DNA of 64,000 nt, from assembly GCA_020634625.1 (NCBI GenBank), contig JACKBJ010000005.1, positions 62,001 to 126,000 on the forward strand, in the 5' to 3' direction. Positions 8,945 to 17,765 of the stretch are shown here, piece by piece. The notes beneath the pieces are model-generated. The model worked only from the letters and a program-made list of their open reading frames with translations, ran no database searches and was not told the DNA's origin. This stretch comes from Caldilineae bacterium (GTDB lineage Bacteria > Chloroflexota > Anaerolineae > Epilineales > Epilineaceae). Position 1 is the first letter of the stretch; each line of letters starts with the position of its first letter. Position numbers and translations under genes: made by a program.

Positions 8945-10074
8945 GCGGCCGGTGGGCGGTGCTCGCCCGCCCCACCGGCCCCCTCGCCGCGCTCTGCCTG
9001 ATCGGCCTGTCCGGTCTGGTCGCCTGCCGGCCCGAGCCACCCTCGGCGGCCGATCCCCGCGATCCCTGGGTGAGGGTCGAGGCGGATGGCGGCACCGTGC
9101 TCGACACCGGAGCGCTGGGCGCGGTCGAGCTGGAGCCGAGGCCCTACCCGGTGACCTGGATCAGCGACGGCGACACGATCAAGGTGCAACGAGGCGCCAG
9201 GCGCGAGACGGTGCGGCTGCTCGGCATCAACACGCCGGAGACGGTCGACCCGCGTCGGCCGGTGCAGTGTTTCGGTCGCGAGGCCTCGGCGCGCATGAAG
9301 GCCCTGGTCGAGGGCCGCAGCGTCTGGCTGGCGACCGATCCGGCCGAGTCGCGCTACGACCGCAACGGGCGCCTGCTGGCCTACGTCTGGCTGCCCGATG
9401 GCACCTTCGTCAACCTGGAGCTGTTGCGCGGCGGCTTTGCGAACGAGGCCAGCTACGGCACCGCGTACGCCTTCCAGGATCGATTTCGCCGGGCCGCGCG
9501 CCAGGCGGAGCGCGCCGGTCGTGGCCTCTGGTCGGAGGCGACCTGCGCCGGCGATTTCGGTGCCCCGGCCGAGGACTTCTCGAGCTGGCTCGAGCGGCAG
9601 GCCCCCGCCTCCGGCGTCGCACCGCCTGAAGGCGCGGGGCGCGCTTCGGGTTTCGGCGCCGGGACCGATGCCGAGGCGCTCGGATCGACCGGCACGGCCA
9701 GCCCCGAGACCGGTCCAGATCCGGCCAAGGCCTTGGCCGAGCCGGGCCTGCGCATCGCCGAGGTGGTCTATGACGGCGATGCGGGCGCGGCCGAGCCGGA
9801 CGAATACGTCGAGCTGCGCAACGATGGGCCGCCGCTCGAGGTCGGGGGCTGGTGGCTGAGCGACGCCGAGGGGCATGTCTTCATCCTGCCCGACTTCGTG
9901 ATGGCGACCGGACGGCGTTGCCGGGTCTACACCGATCGGGTCGACGTCGAGCATTGCGGGCTGTCCTACTTCAGCCGCGAGCCCATCTGGGGCAACGGCG
10001 GCGACCGCGCGACGCTGCACGACCCGAGCGGGCGGGAGGTCGACCGACGCTGTTGGGGCCGGGGCTGCCCCTAG
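8941..10074 (+). CDS. Secreted thermonuclease-like lipoprotein with lamin-tail domain
   Basis: A 377-residue protein with a signal sequence ending in a lipobox (LSGLVAC). It has a staphylococcal-nuclease domain (about 65-205) containing DGDTIKV, VRLLGINTPE and YDRNGRLLAYV, which supply the Asp, Arg/Glu and Arg catalytic positions. After an Ala/Gly-rich linker comes a lamin-tail domain (about 270-375: IAEVVYDGD, DEYVELRNDG, LSDAEGHVF). SNase plus LTD is a known extracellular pairing and suggests nucleic-acid degradation at the cell surface. It overlaps the metallo-hydrolase stop by 4 nt. Confidence 0.88.
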   Translation: MSGRWAVLARPTGPLAALCLIGLSGLVACRPEPPSAADPRDPWVRVEADGGTVLDTGALGAVELEPRPYPVTWISDGDTIKVQRGARRETVRLLGINTPETVDPRRPVQCFGREASARMKALVEGRSVWLATDPAESRYDRNGRLLAYVWLPDGTFVNLELLRGGFANEASYGTAYAFQDRFRRAARQAERAGRGLWSEATCAGDFGAPAEDFSSWLERQAPASGVAPPEGAGRASGFGAGTDAEALGSTGTASPETGPDPAKALAEPGLRIAEVVYDGDAGAAEPDEYVELRNDGPPLEVGGWWLSDAEGHVFILPDFVMATGRRCRVYTDRVDVEHCGLSYFSREPIWGNGGDRATLHDPSGREVDRRCWGRGCP

Positions 10075-10211
10075 ACGTACCGAACCGTGCCGAAGCGAGA
10101 CCCGGCAGGGCCGGCACGCGGCATGGCCAGGCCCGGACGGCGGCGGTTCGGGGCCGCTCGGGGGACCGCATCGGGATTGGCCGACCCGTGACTGGGGCCT
10201 GGGAGGGGGGG

Positions 10212-12653
10212 ATGCCGGAGGCCGAACGACGACGACGGCTCGAGCGCAACCTGCGGCTCTATCCCGGCTACCAGCTGGTGCTGGGCTTCTGGCCCTGGAT
10301 CCCGGTCTTCTTCCTCTACTTCAGCACTCGGCTCAGCCTGGATCGGGTGCTGCTGCTCGAGTCGATCTACTACGCCGCCGTGGTGCTGCTCGAGCTGCCC
10401 AGCGGCTACTTCTCCGACCGGGTAGGCCGGCGGCCGACGCTCTTGGTCTCGGCCGCCTGCTTCATCGCCAGCTACGGTCTCTTCTATGCCGGATCCAGCT
10501 TCGCGGCCTTCGCGCTGGCGCAAGGGCTCCTGGCGGCCGGCTTCGCGTTCAACTCGGGCACCGACACCAGCCTGCACTTCGACAGCCTGGCGGCCCTGGA
10601 CCGGGCGCACGAGTATGGCCCACGCGAAGCCCGGGCAGCCCGGATGGGCTTCCTCGCGGGCGCCTTGGGCGCCTTGACCGGCGGCCTGGCGGCTTCCTTC
10701 GCGCTGCGCTTGGCCTACGGGCTCAGCCTGGTCAGCTCGGTGCTTCTGCTGGGCATCGTCCTGGCCATGGCCGAGCCCCACCCGGCCGAAGGCCGACCGC
10801 GACCGGCCGCGCCTCGCATCCTGGGCCAGCTGCGGGCCTGCCTGGCCCAGCTGCGCCGACCCGACCTGGCCTGGCTCTTCGCCTTTGCCGTGGCCATGAC
10901 CGTCTTGATCCACATCCCCTACGAGCTCTACCAGCCCTATCTCGACCTGCTGGCGGTTCGCCATGGAGCGACGTCCTGGGCCTGGGGCTCGGGCACCCTG
11001 CCGGTGCCCCTGGCCTCGGGCCTGATCATGGCGGCCAGCATGCTGATCGGCAGCTGGGTCGCCGCCCGCAGCATCCGCATCGCCGATCGTCGCGGCACGG
11101 TCGTGACGCTGATGCTCGGCCTGGGCTTCCTGGTGCTGCTGACCGGCGTGATGGGGCGGGTGCTGGCCGGCTGGGTGGTCGGGCTGATCCTGCTGCGCAA
11201 CGTGGCTCGGGCGCTGATGGTCGCGCCGCTGAACGCGGCCGTCACGCCGCGCCTGCCCGAGGGCCAGCGGGCGACCTACCTGTCGATCCAAAGCCTGGCC
11301 GGGCGGCTGGCCTTCTCGCTGACCCTGGTCGCCTTGTCCCGGCTGGTCGGCGCCGACGCCCAGCCGGGCTGGGCCGAGCTCTCGCGGCTCCTGAGCCTGG
11401 GCGCCGGGCTGGGCGCGATCGGTCTGATGGCGCTTGGACTGACCGCGCGGTGGGCCAGCGTGGACGGGCCGCCCTCAGCGCTGAGCAGGCGGCGCCAGCC
11501 AGGATCGATCGGCGCTGACGGCGCCGTCGATGGTGCGCAAGAACGCCTCGATCTGGGACAGCTCGTGATCGCGCAAGCCCAGAGGCGTCAGGTCGGAGTG
11601 GCCGGCGATGGCCAGCGGCGCGGTGTTGTAGTGCTGCAGCAGCTCGGCCAGGCTGGCGAAGCGGCCGTCGTGCATGTAGGGTGCCGTTTCGGCGACGTTG
11701 CGGAGGCTGGGCACCTTGAACGCGCCCACCAGCGGGTCGCCGTCAACACGGGCGAAGCGCAGCTCGGCGCAGGCCTCGGGCGGGGCGTCGCTCCAAGGGC
11801 CCAGGCAGTTGGACGCGTCCTCGATCGCCTCGATGACCCCGGCCTCGCGGCCCGGATCGAAGAGCTCTTCGATCGAAAGCGGCCGGGGCTTGCCGGCGGC
11901 ATCCCAACCCGACTCGCGCAGCGGCAGGCCGATGTTGTGGAAGCTGTCATTGGTCAGCCGCGGGCCGGCGTGGCAGTCGGTGCAGCGGGCCGGTCCGATG
12001 AAGAGCCGCAGCCCGGCCGCCTCGTCGGCGTCGAAGGTCCGGCGCGCGGTCTGACGGTCGCCGGCCAGCACCGCCGCCACATAGGTGTCGAAGCGTCCCG
12101 CGCCCGGCTGGATCCGACGTTCGTAGGCTGCCAGGCTCTTGCCGATGTTGACGAACACCTGGGTGACCGCTCGTCGGTCGGCCGCTGCCATGGCCCGCCA
12201 GGCTGTCGCCGCCCCGGAATCGGCCACCGGGCCGGCGTGCTGGGGGAAGCGGCGGCGGTCCTCCAGCGGCGGCAGGGGGCCGAAGATCGCTTCGTAGGGC
12301 TCGCGGTAGCGCTCGGCGATCAGCCGCGCATAGGCGCTGCGATCGCCTCCATGTTCGGCAGGGTCCTCGAGGGGCACGATCGCCTGCGCCCACTGGCTGT
12401 CCCGACGCCCATCCCAGAACTGCCAGGGGCTGTAGCTCGCCCCGACGATGCTCGGCGTGTGGCGTCGGGCGGTGCCCAGGCCTTCGCCGCGCGGCTTGCC
12501 GTCGGTGAAGTGACGCGCCGGTTGGTGACAGCTGGCGCAGCTGACCCGCCCGTCACGGCTGAGGCGGGGCTCGAAGAAGAGCGCGTGTCCCAGCGCGGCC
12601 GCGGCCGGATCGTCGGCCACGGCGTTGGACGGGTCCGGAGGAAGCGGCGGTAG
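10212..12653 (+). CDS. MFS transporter whose open frame continues antisense into the next gene
   Basis: From the ATG at 10212 (preceded by GGGAGGGGGG) the frame encodes a typical 12-helix major facilitator, including the loop motif YFSDRVGRRPT after helix 2. The last predicted helix ends near nucleotide 11455. A normal protein would stop within about 10 codons, but the frame has no stop until 12651-12653. The extra ~390 codons lie exactly opposite the peroxidase gene and have shadow-like composition. In the +1 frame a TGA lies at 11482-11484. A one-base frameshift or assembly error, or a true loss of the stop, is likely. The reliable part is 10212 to about 11470. The substrate is unknown; drug or sugar efflux are options. 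Confidence 0.6.
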   Translation: MPEAERRRRLERNLRLYPGYQLVLGFWPWIPVFFLYFSTRLSLDRVLLLESIYYAAVVLLELPSGYFSDRVGRRPTLLVSAACFIASYGLFYAGSSFAAFALAQGLLAAGFAFNSGTDTSLHFDSLAALDRAHEYGPREARAARMGFLAGALGALTGGLAASFALRLAYGLSLVSSVLLLGIVLAMAEPHPAEGRPRPAAPRILGQLRACLAQLRRPDLAWLFAFAVAMTVLIHIPYELYQPYLDLLAVRHGATSWAWGSGTLPVPLASGLIMAASMLIGSWVAARSIRIADRRGTVVTLMLGLGFLVLLTGVMGRVLAGWVVGLILLRNVARALMVAPLNAAVTPRLPEGQRATYLSIQSLAGRLAFSLTLVALSRLVGADAQPGWAELSRLLSLGAGLGAIGLMALGLTARWASVDGPPSALSRRRQPGSIGADGAVDGAQERLDLGQLVIAQAQRRQVGVAGDGQRRGVVVLQQLGQAGEAAVVHVGCRFGDVAEAGHLERAHQRVAVNTGEAQLGAGLGRGVAPRAQAVGRVLDRLDDPGLAARIEELFDRKRPGLAGGIPTRLAQRQADVVEAVIGQPRAGVAVGAAGRSDEEPQPGRLVGVEGPARGLTVAGQHRRHIGVEASRARLDPTFVGCQALADVDEHLGDRSSVGRCHGPPGCRRPGIGHRAGVLGEAAAVLQRRQGAEDRFVGLAVALGDQPRIGAAIASMFGRVLEGHDRLRPLAVPTPIPELPGAVARPDDARRVASGGAQAFAARLAVGEVTRRLVTAGAADPPVTAEAGLEEERVSQRGRGRIVGHGVGRVRRKRR

Positions 12654-12872
12654 GCTCTCGATCCAGAGCGCGCGCAGGCGAGACTGCTCCTCCAGGCTCC
12701 ACTCGTGGACCCTGGCGCCGCAAGCGGTCAGACCGAGCGCGAGCAGCGCCGGGCCAAGGACGGCGAGGAGCGACCGGCCGACCACCGGATGGGCCCCGGG
12801 TCGCAGACCGGCCAGCGCGGCCCGGATGCCGGCGCCTTGGGATCCGCCGGTCGGCGATGCACCCGGGAGCAC
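11475..12872 (-). CDS. Di-heme cytochrome c peroxidase / MauG-family lipoprotein
   Basis: A 465-residue exported protein with lipobox GLTAC (Cys51) and two c-type heme sites, CASCH (112-116) and CTDCH (297-301). The segment APYMHDGRFASLAELLQHYN near the C terminus is typical of the MauG/CcpA peroxidase family. It probably reduces peroxide, or oxidises a partner, at the outer face of the membrane. The GTG at 12872, 8 nt after the upstream stop, is the longest start. A GTG at 12785 would give a more standard 22-residue signal peptide and is equally possible. It follows the YtkA-like lipoprotein and converges on the MFS gene. Confidence 0.88.
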   Translation of the reverse strand: MLPGASPTGGSQGAGIRAALAGLRPGAHPVVGRSLLAVLGPALLALGLTACGARVHEWSLEEQSRLRALWIESLPPLPPDPSNAVADDPAAAALGHALFFEPRLSRDGRVSCASCHQPARHFTDGKPRGEGLGTARRHTPSIVGASYSPWQFWDGRRDSQWAQAIVPLEDPAEHGGDRSAYARLIAERYREPYEAIFGPLPPLEDRRRFPQHAGPVADSGAATAWRAMAAADRRAVTQVFVNIGKSLAAYERRIQPGAGRFDTYVAAVLAGDRQTARRTFDADEAAGLRLFIGPARCTDCHAGPRLTNDSFHNIGLPLRESGWDAAGKPRPLSIEELFDPGREAGVIEAIEDASNCLGPWSDAPPEACAELRFARVDGDPLVGAFKVPSLRNVAETAPYMHDGRFASLAELLQHYNTAPLAIAGHSDLTPLGLRDHELSQIEAFLRTIDGAVSADRSWLAPPAQR

Positions 12873-12879
12873 GACCCGA

Positions 12880-13461
12880 CTACTCGAAACGCAGCGGCAG
12901 GACCACCCGGTCGGCCAGTCCCGCGGCGTCGACGATGTCGAGGTAGACCTCCCAGGCGCCGGCCATCTGGAACTTCATGCCCTCGATCCGATAGTCGCCG
13001 CCGCCGAGCGCCTCGGTCATCTCGGGCTGGGTCGGCATGCCGTGGCCGTGGGCGGGCATGTCGCCCGAGACCGTGATGCGGGCGTCTTCGACGGACGCGC
13101 CGTCCGGCCGGCGCAGGCTGATCACCCAGCTGTGCATCGTGTTCACCAGGATCGGGTCGCTGTCCGCCGCGTAGCGGACCTCGAAGTGGCCGGCCATCGA
13201 ACGCACGGGGCCTCCTACGCCGGGCGCCGTGCCGCTCTTCGGCATGGCGTCGACCTCCGGCGCGGCCGTGACCACGATCTCGGCCGTGGTTGGCGCGGTG
13301 TCCCCGGACACGCCATTCGAGCCCGGGGGCGCGTCGGTGCTGCAGCCGGAGATCAAGCCGGTCAGCGCCAGCAGCAGCAGCGCGCGACGGGGGCTGCTGC
13401 CCCGCCGCGGACGACCTTGCGGCACGCTTTGTCGGATCGACGGCGCGATCATGGCGGGCAA
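12880..13461 (-). CDS. FixH/YtkA-like lipoprotein, possible copper-binding
   Basis: A 193-residue lipoprotein (LTGLISGC lipobox) with a low-complexity linker and a C-terminal beta domain of the YtkA/FixH type (about 90-190). It contains a Met/His-rich stretch MPAHGHGMPTQPEM followed by GMKFQMAGAWEVYLDI, the pattern expected in proteins that handle copper or assist heme-copper enzymes. The peroxidase gene follows 8 nt after its stop, so the two are one transcription unit. The cbb3 operon in this window lacks a ccoH gene; this protein is a distant structural relative but lies 22 kb away. The start could also be the ATG at 13449. Confidence 0.72.
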   Translation of the reverse strand: MPAMIAPSIRQSVPQGRPRRGSSPRRALLLLALTGLISGCSTDAPPGSNGVSGDTAPTTAEIVVTAAPEVDAMPKSGTAPGVGGPVRSMAGHFEVRYAADSDPILVNTMHSWVISLRRPDGASVEDARITVSGDMPAHGHGMPTQPEMTEALGGGDYRIEGMKFQMAGAWEVYLDIVDAAGLADRVVLPLRFE

Positions 13462-13684
13462 CCTCCGGGTCTCGAGGGCGGGCGGCCGATCGCCGGGGTG
13501 GCCGCCTGTTGGGTCACGCTGCGGGAGACTGACGTCAACCTCGGCCGCCGACCGGAGGCCCCCACCCTGGGGGCATGTCGGGCGTCGCGGCTGGACCGGG
13601 CGTTCAAACCGTAAGGATAGGCCCGGGCATGCCGCCCTTCAAGCGCTCGTGGATCGCGCGCCGCGGCAGGCCCAGCGCCCGTGC

Positions 13685-13690
13685 TAGAAT
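13685..13690 (+). promoter_or_regulatory. -10 box for the aroE-aroC-aroKB operon
   Basis: TAGAAT preceded by GC, predicting a transcript start near 13697 and a 23-nt leader before the aroE GTG at 13720 with its own AGGAG. No -35 is recognisable. The 258-nt divergent region to 13461 also has the palindrome TGACGTCA at 13530-13537. Confidence 0.45.
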
Positions 13691-13719
13691 CAGGCTCCCT
13701 CGGCCCCAGGAGCTCCGCC

Positions 13720-14598
13720 GTGAGCCATTCCGCGCCCCCCGCGCCCTATGCCCTCGCCGGCTGGCCGCTGGGCTTCAGCCTGTCGCCGGCCATGCATCGT
13801 GCGGCCCTGGCCGCGGCCGGGCTGCCGGGCGACTACCGGCTGTTGCCGACTCGGCCCGAGGCCCTGCCCGAGCTCCTGGACCGGCTGCGCCGCGGCGAGC
13901 TGGCCGGCCTGAACATCACCGTGCCGCACAAGGTGGCCGTCCTGGCGCTGCTCGAGGACGCCAGCGAGCTGGCCCTGGGCATCGGCGCGGTCAACACCGT
14001 GCTGCGCGCTCCGGACGGCGGCTTGCGCGGCGAGAACACCGACGGCGTCGGCTTCCGCTTCGCGCTCGAGGCGGCCGGAGCCTTGGACGGCCAGGGCCGG
14101 AGCGCGGTCTTGCTGGGGGCCGGCGGCGCGGCGCGGGCGGTGGCTTACGTGCTGCTGCGAGCCGGCTACCGGCTGCAGGTCCTGGCGCGCAGCGCCGGCC
14201 AGAGCGGCATCCTGGCGGCGCAGCTCTACCGGGCCTTGCCGGGCGCGCCGATCTCGACCGGCGCCTTCGACGCGGCCAGCATCCGGCGCGCCGTCGAGGG
14301 CGCGGCCCTGCTGGTCAACGCCACACCGGTCGGCGGCATGCGTGATCCGAGCGCCAGCCCCTGGCCGGAGGCGCTGGCCTACCCGTCCGACCTGACCCTG
14401 ATCGATCTGGTGGCCTGGCCGCTGGAGAGCCGCCTGGTCGGCCAGGCGCGCGCCGCCGGCGCCCGGGCCCATGGCGGGCTCGAGATGCTCGTGGCTCAGG
14501 CAGCCCGGTCCTTCCGGCTCTGGACCGGGCTGCCCTCGCCGCTGGACGTCATGCGCCGGGCCGCCCTGCAGGCGGCCGAGCTCGAAGGCGCCGGCTGA
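13720..14598 (+). CDS. aroE: Shikimate dehydrogenase
   Basis: A 292-residue cytoplasmic enzyme that reduces 3-dehydroshikimate to shikimate with NADPH. SLSPAMHRAA (substrate Ser pair), NITVPHK with the catalytic Lys, the NTDG motif with its Asp, the nucleotide loop GAGGAARAV and NATPVG are all present. The GTG at 13720 is chosen because AGGAG lies 7 nt upstream (13708-13712). It opens the aroE-aroC-aroKB run: aroC begins one nucleotide after its stop. Confidence 0.95.
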   Translation: MSHSAPPAPYALAGWPLGFSLSPAMHRAALAAAGLPGDYRLLPTRPEALPELLDRLRRGELAGLNITVPHKVAVLALLEDASELALGIGAVNTVLRAPDGGLRGENTDGVGFRFALEAAGALDGQGRSAVLLGAGGAARAVAYVLLRAGYRLQVLARSAGQSGILAAQLYRALPGAPISTGAFDAASIRRAVEGAALLVNATPVGGMRDPSASPWPEALAYPSDLTLIDLVAWPLESRLVGQARAAGARAHGGLEMLVAQAARSFRLWTGLPSPLDVMRRAALQAAELEGAG

Positions 14599-14599
14599 C

Positions 14600-15817
14600 A
14601 TGCCCCTGCGCTTCCTGACGGCCGGCGAGTCGCACGGGCCCGAGCTGAACGCCATCCTCGAGGGCCTGCCGGCCGGCCTGCGCCTCGACCGCGAGGCCCT
14701 GGACCGGGCGATGGCGCGGCGACAGGCGGGGTTCGGCTCGGGCGGCCGCATGAAGATCGAGCGCGATCGATTGCGCATCTCGGCCGGCGTCATGGCCGGC
14801 CGCAGCACCGGCGGGCCGATCGCCCTGAGCATCGCCAACCGCGACCACGCCAGCTGGCGCGACCGCGACATCGAGCCGATGACCATTCCACGGCCGGGTC
14901 ACGCCGATCTCTCGGCCAGCCTCAAGTATGGCTACGGCGACCTGCGCCTGGCCCTGGAGCGCGCCAGCGCGCGTGAGACGGCTGCCCGGGTGGCCGTCGG
15001 CGCGATCTGCGCCCAGCTGCTGGCGGCCTTCGGGATCGAGCTGGGCTGCTATGTCGTGGCGATCGGCGCCGTACGGGCCGAGCTTCCACCGGCCGGCGCG
15101 GCCGAGGACTACCGCGCCCGTTTCGCGGCCGCCGAGGCGGATGCGCTGCGCTGCCCGGTGCCCGAGGCGGCGGCGGCCATGCGCGCGGCCGTGAGCGAGG
15201 CGGCTCGGGCGCGGGACACCCTGGGCGGCGTCTTCGAGGTGGTGGCGCTGGGCCTGCCGCCTGGCCTGGGCAGCCACGTGCACTGGGACCGGCGGCTGAG
15301 CGGCCGGCTCCTCGGCGCGCTGGGCAGCATCCAGGCCATCAAGGGGGTCGAGCTGGGGCCGGCCTTCGAGAACGCCGGGCTGCGCGGCAGCCAGGTCCAC
15401 GACCGGCTGCACCTGGGCCGGGACGGACGGCAGATCGAGCGGGACGGCAACCGCGGCGGCGGCCTGGAAGGCGGCATCACGACCGGCGCGCCGCTCCTGT
15501 TGCGGGCGGCCATGAAGCCGATCTCGACCACCCTGCAGCCGCTGGCCTCGGTCGACCTGGCCAGTGGCGAGGCGGCCGAGACGCGCTACGAGCGCTCGGA
15601 TATCTGTGCGGTGCCCCGGGCGGCCGTCGTCGGCGAGGCCATGGCGGCCTTCGTCCTGGCCGACGCCTTGCTCGAGAAGCTCGGCGGCGACAGCCTGGAC
15701 GAGCTGCGGCCGCGCTTCGAGCAGCTTCGGCGCGGCCGGCTCGGCGAACTGCGCATGGACGATCGCCCCTGGCGCTTCGGCTACGACCGACCCGACGCGG
15801 GCACCGAGGCGACCTGA
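14600..15817 (+). CDS. aroC: Chorismate synthase
   Basis: A 405-residue FMN-dependent enzyme that converts EPSP to chorismate. The start MPLRFLTAGESHGP is the diagnostic N terminus. Further marks are RISAGVMAGRSTGGPI, SARETAARVAVGA, the RGGGLEGGITTG loop and a conserved C-terminal RSDICAVPRA. Length is normal (about 360-410). The ATG follows the aroE stop by one base, and aroKB starts 3 nt after its own stop. Confidence 0.97.
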   Translation: MPLRFLTAGESHGPELNAILEGLPAGLRLDREALDRAMARRQAGFGSGGRMKIERDRLRISAGVMAGRSTGGPIALSIANRDHASWRDRDIEPMTIPRPGHADLSASLKYGYGDLRLALERASARETAARVAVGAICAQLLAAFGIELGCYVVAIGAVRAELPPAGAAEDYRARFAAAEADALRCPVPEAAAAMRAAVSEAARARDTLGGVFEVVALGLPPGLGSHVHWDRRLSGRLLGALGSIQAIKGVELGPAFENAGLRGSQVHDRLHLGRDGRQIERDGNRGGGLEGGITTGAPLLLRAAMKPISTTLQPLASVDLASGEAAETRYERSDICAVPRAAVVGEAMAAFVLADALLEKLGGDSLDELRPRFEQLRRGRLGELRMDDRPWRFGYDRPDAGTEAT

Positions 15818-15820
15818 GCC

Positions 15821-17629
15821 ATGGCCCAGCCCGAGCGGATCCTGCTGGCCGGGATGATGGGCAGCGGCAAGAGCAGCGTCGGCGCGCTCCTGGCGGCTCG
15901 GCTCGGGCGGCCCTTCGTCGATCTGGATGCATGGGTGGTCGAGCAGGCCGGACGGAGCATCACCGAGATCTTCGCGGTTGAGGGCGAGGCCGGCTTTCGG
16001 GCGCGCGAGCGGGCGGCGCTGGCGGGGCTCGAAGCGCTGCCCGAAGCCGTGGTCGCCCTCGGCGGCGGGACCCTGCTCGACCCGGAGAGCCGCGCGCGTC
16101 TGCGGGGCATGGGCCGGCTGATCTGCCTGACGGCCAGCCCCGACCGGCTGGCCCGTCGGCTGGCCGCCGCGCCGGCGCTGGAGCGACCGCTGCTGGCGCC
16201 CTTGCACCCGGCCGACCCTGCGCTGGAGGCTGGGCGGCGCCCCGACCCGCCGGTGCTGGGCGCCACCGACGCCGCGGCGACCCGCGCTTCCAGCACGGCC
16301 GAGCTCCGACGCCTGCGCCGGGGCCTACGGATCAAGCTGGCCGGCATCCTGTCCGAGCGGCAGCCGCTCTACGATGCCCTGCCCTTGCAGGTGGCCACCG
16401 ACGGCCGCGATCTCGAGGCGGTGGTCGAGGCGGTCCTGGTCCTGCTCGAGCGCATGGGCGACCAGGATCCGCTCTGCCTGCCGGTGCGCACGCCGCCCGA
16501 AGCGCAGAGCGCTCGCTTCGGCTACTGCGCGCTGATCGGCGCCGGCCTGCTCGACCGGCTGGGCCCGCTGATGCAGGCGCGCGGCCTCGATGGGCGGGTG
16601 CTGCTGGTCTCCGACACGGCCGTGGGGCCACTGCATGCCGAGACCGCCCTGGCCGGCCTGCGCGCGGCCGGCTTTGCGGTGCGGGTGGCCACGCTGGGCC
16701 AGGGTGAGCCGGCCAAGACCCTCGACAGCGTGGCGGCGCTGTATCCCGAATGTCTGGCGGCCGGCCTGGACCGCGACGGGATCGTGGTCGCCCTGGGCGG
16801 AGGCGTCGTCGGCGACACGGCCGGGCTGGTGGCGGCGACCTGGTTGCGGGGCATCCGGCTGGTTCAGGCACCCAGCAGCCTGCTGGCCATGGTCGATGCG
16901 TCGGTGGGCGGCAAGGTGGGCGTCAACCTGCCGGCCGGCAAGAACCTGGTCGGCGCCTTTCACCACCCGGCCCTGGTGCTGGCCGACACCGCGCTGCTGG
17001 CCACGCTGCCCGAAGCCGAGCGCATCGCGGGCCTGGCCGAAGTGGTCAAGGCGGCGCTGATCGACGACCCCGGCCTGCTCGAGCTGCTGGAGCGCGAGGG
17101 CGTGCCGGCGGCCGGGGACGGGCCGGCCTGGGCGCGGCTGGTGCAGCGTGCGCTGGCGGTCAAGGCCCGGCTGGTCAGCGAGGACCCGGAGGAGCGGGGC
17201 CGGCGGGTGCTACTCAACCTCGGCCATACCTTCGGGCATGCCATCGAGCAGGTCTCGGCCTACGGCTATCGGCACGGCGAGGCGGTGGCGATCGGGCTGG
17301 TGGCGGCGGCGCGGCTGGCCGAGCGCCAGGGCCTGGCTCGCGAGCCGGGCCTGCCCGAGCGCCTGGAGCGGCTGCTGTTGCGGCTGGGCCTGCCCGTTCG
17401 CTGTCCCGGGCTAAGGCCCGAGGACCTGCTCGCGGCCATGGCGGTCGACAAGAAGCGCCGTGACGGTCGCTTGCGCTTCGTGCTGCCCCGAGCGCCCGGC
17501 GATCTGCGCTTGCTGCGCAGAGTGGACGACGCGGCGCTGGCATCGGTGTTGCACGAGCGCTGCCTGGCGGCACCCGATCGGGATGCCGGCGCGGCCGGAA
17601 CCGTTGACCGACCCGCGCCGGATCGATAA
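15821..17629 (+). CDS. aroKB: Fused shikimate kinase / 3-dehydroquinate synthase
   Basis: One 602-residue chain carries two non-consecutive pathway steps. Residues 1 to about 215 are shikimate kinase (Walker A GMMGSGKSS at 11-19, DLDAW, FRARERAAL, ALGGGTLLDP). Residues from about 228 on are dehydroquinate synthase (GGGVVGDTAGLVA, NLGHTFGHAIE, the YRHGEAVAIG zinc region, DKKRRDGRLRFVLP). AroKB fusions are known, for example in Thermotoga. The kinase part has roughly 40 extra residues between RPLL and the RQPLYDALPL segment, in the lid region. The frame is continuous with no slippery site at the junction. Confidence 0.95.
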   Translation: MAQPERILLAGMMGSGKSSVGALLAARLGRPFVDLDAWVVEQAGRSITEIFAVEGEAGFRARERAALAGLEALPEAVVALGGGTLLDPESRARLRGMGRLICLTASPDRLARRLAAAPALERPLLAPLHPADPALEAGRRPDPPVLGATDAAATRASSTAELRRLRRGLRIKLAGILSERQPLYDALPLQVATDGRDLEAVVEAVLVLLERMGDQDPLCLPVRTPPEAQSARFGYCALIGAGLLDRLGPLMQARGLDGRVLLVSDTAVGPLHAETALAGLRAAGFAVRVATLGQGEPAKTLDSVAALYPECLAAGLDRDGIVVALGGGVVGDTAGLVAATWLRGIRLVQAPSSLLAMVDASVGGKVGVNLPAGKNLVGAFHHPALVLADTALLATLPEAERIAGLAEVVKAALIDDPGLLELLEREGVPAAGDGPAWARLVQRALAVKARLVSEDPEERGRRVLLNLGHTFGHAIEQVSAYGYRHGEAVAIGLVAAARLAERQGLAREPGLPERLERLLLRLGLPVRCPGLRPEDLLAAMAVDKKRRDGRLRFVLPRAPGDLRLLRRVDDAALASVLHERCLAAPDRDAGAAGTVDRPAPDR

Positions 17630-17765
17630 GATTGACCGGTCGGCCCTTTGGCGCGGGCCGGGATGCCAAGCCACCCCGTTCGCCCGTCGCGGTCCGCCCG
17701 CGACCCGTCCCCACAGCGCGCTCCGGCCTGGCCTTGTGGGCAGGCCGCCCGGAAGAGAGAGCCTC

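Noticed and set aside
13530..13537. TGACGTCA palindrome between the YtkA-like lipoprotein gene and aroE as an operator
   Set aside because: An 8-bp palindrome without a matching promoter arrangement is expected by chance. A TTGACG lies there on the minus strand, but no -10 follows at 16-18 bp.
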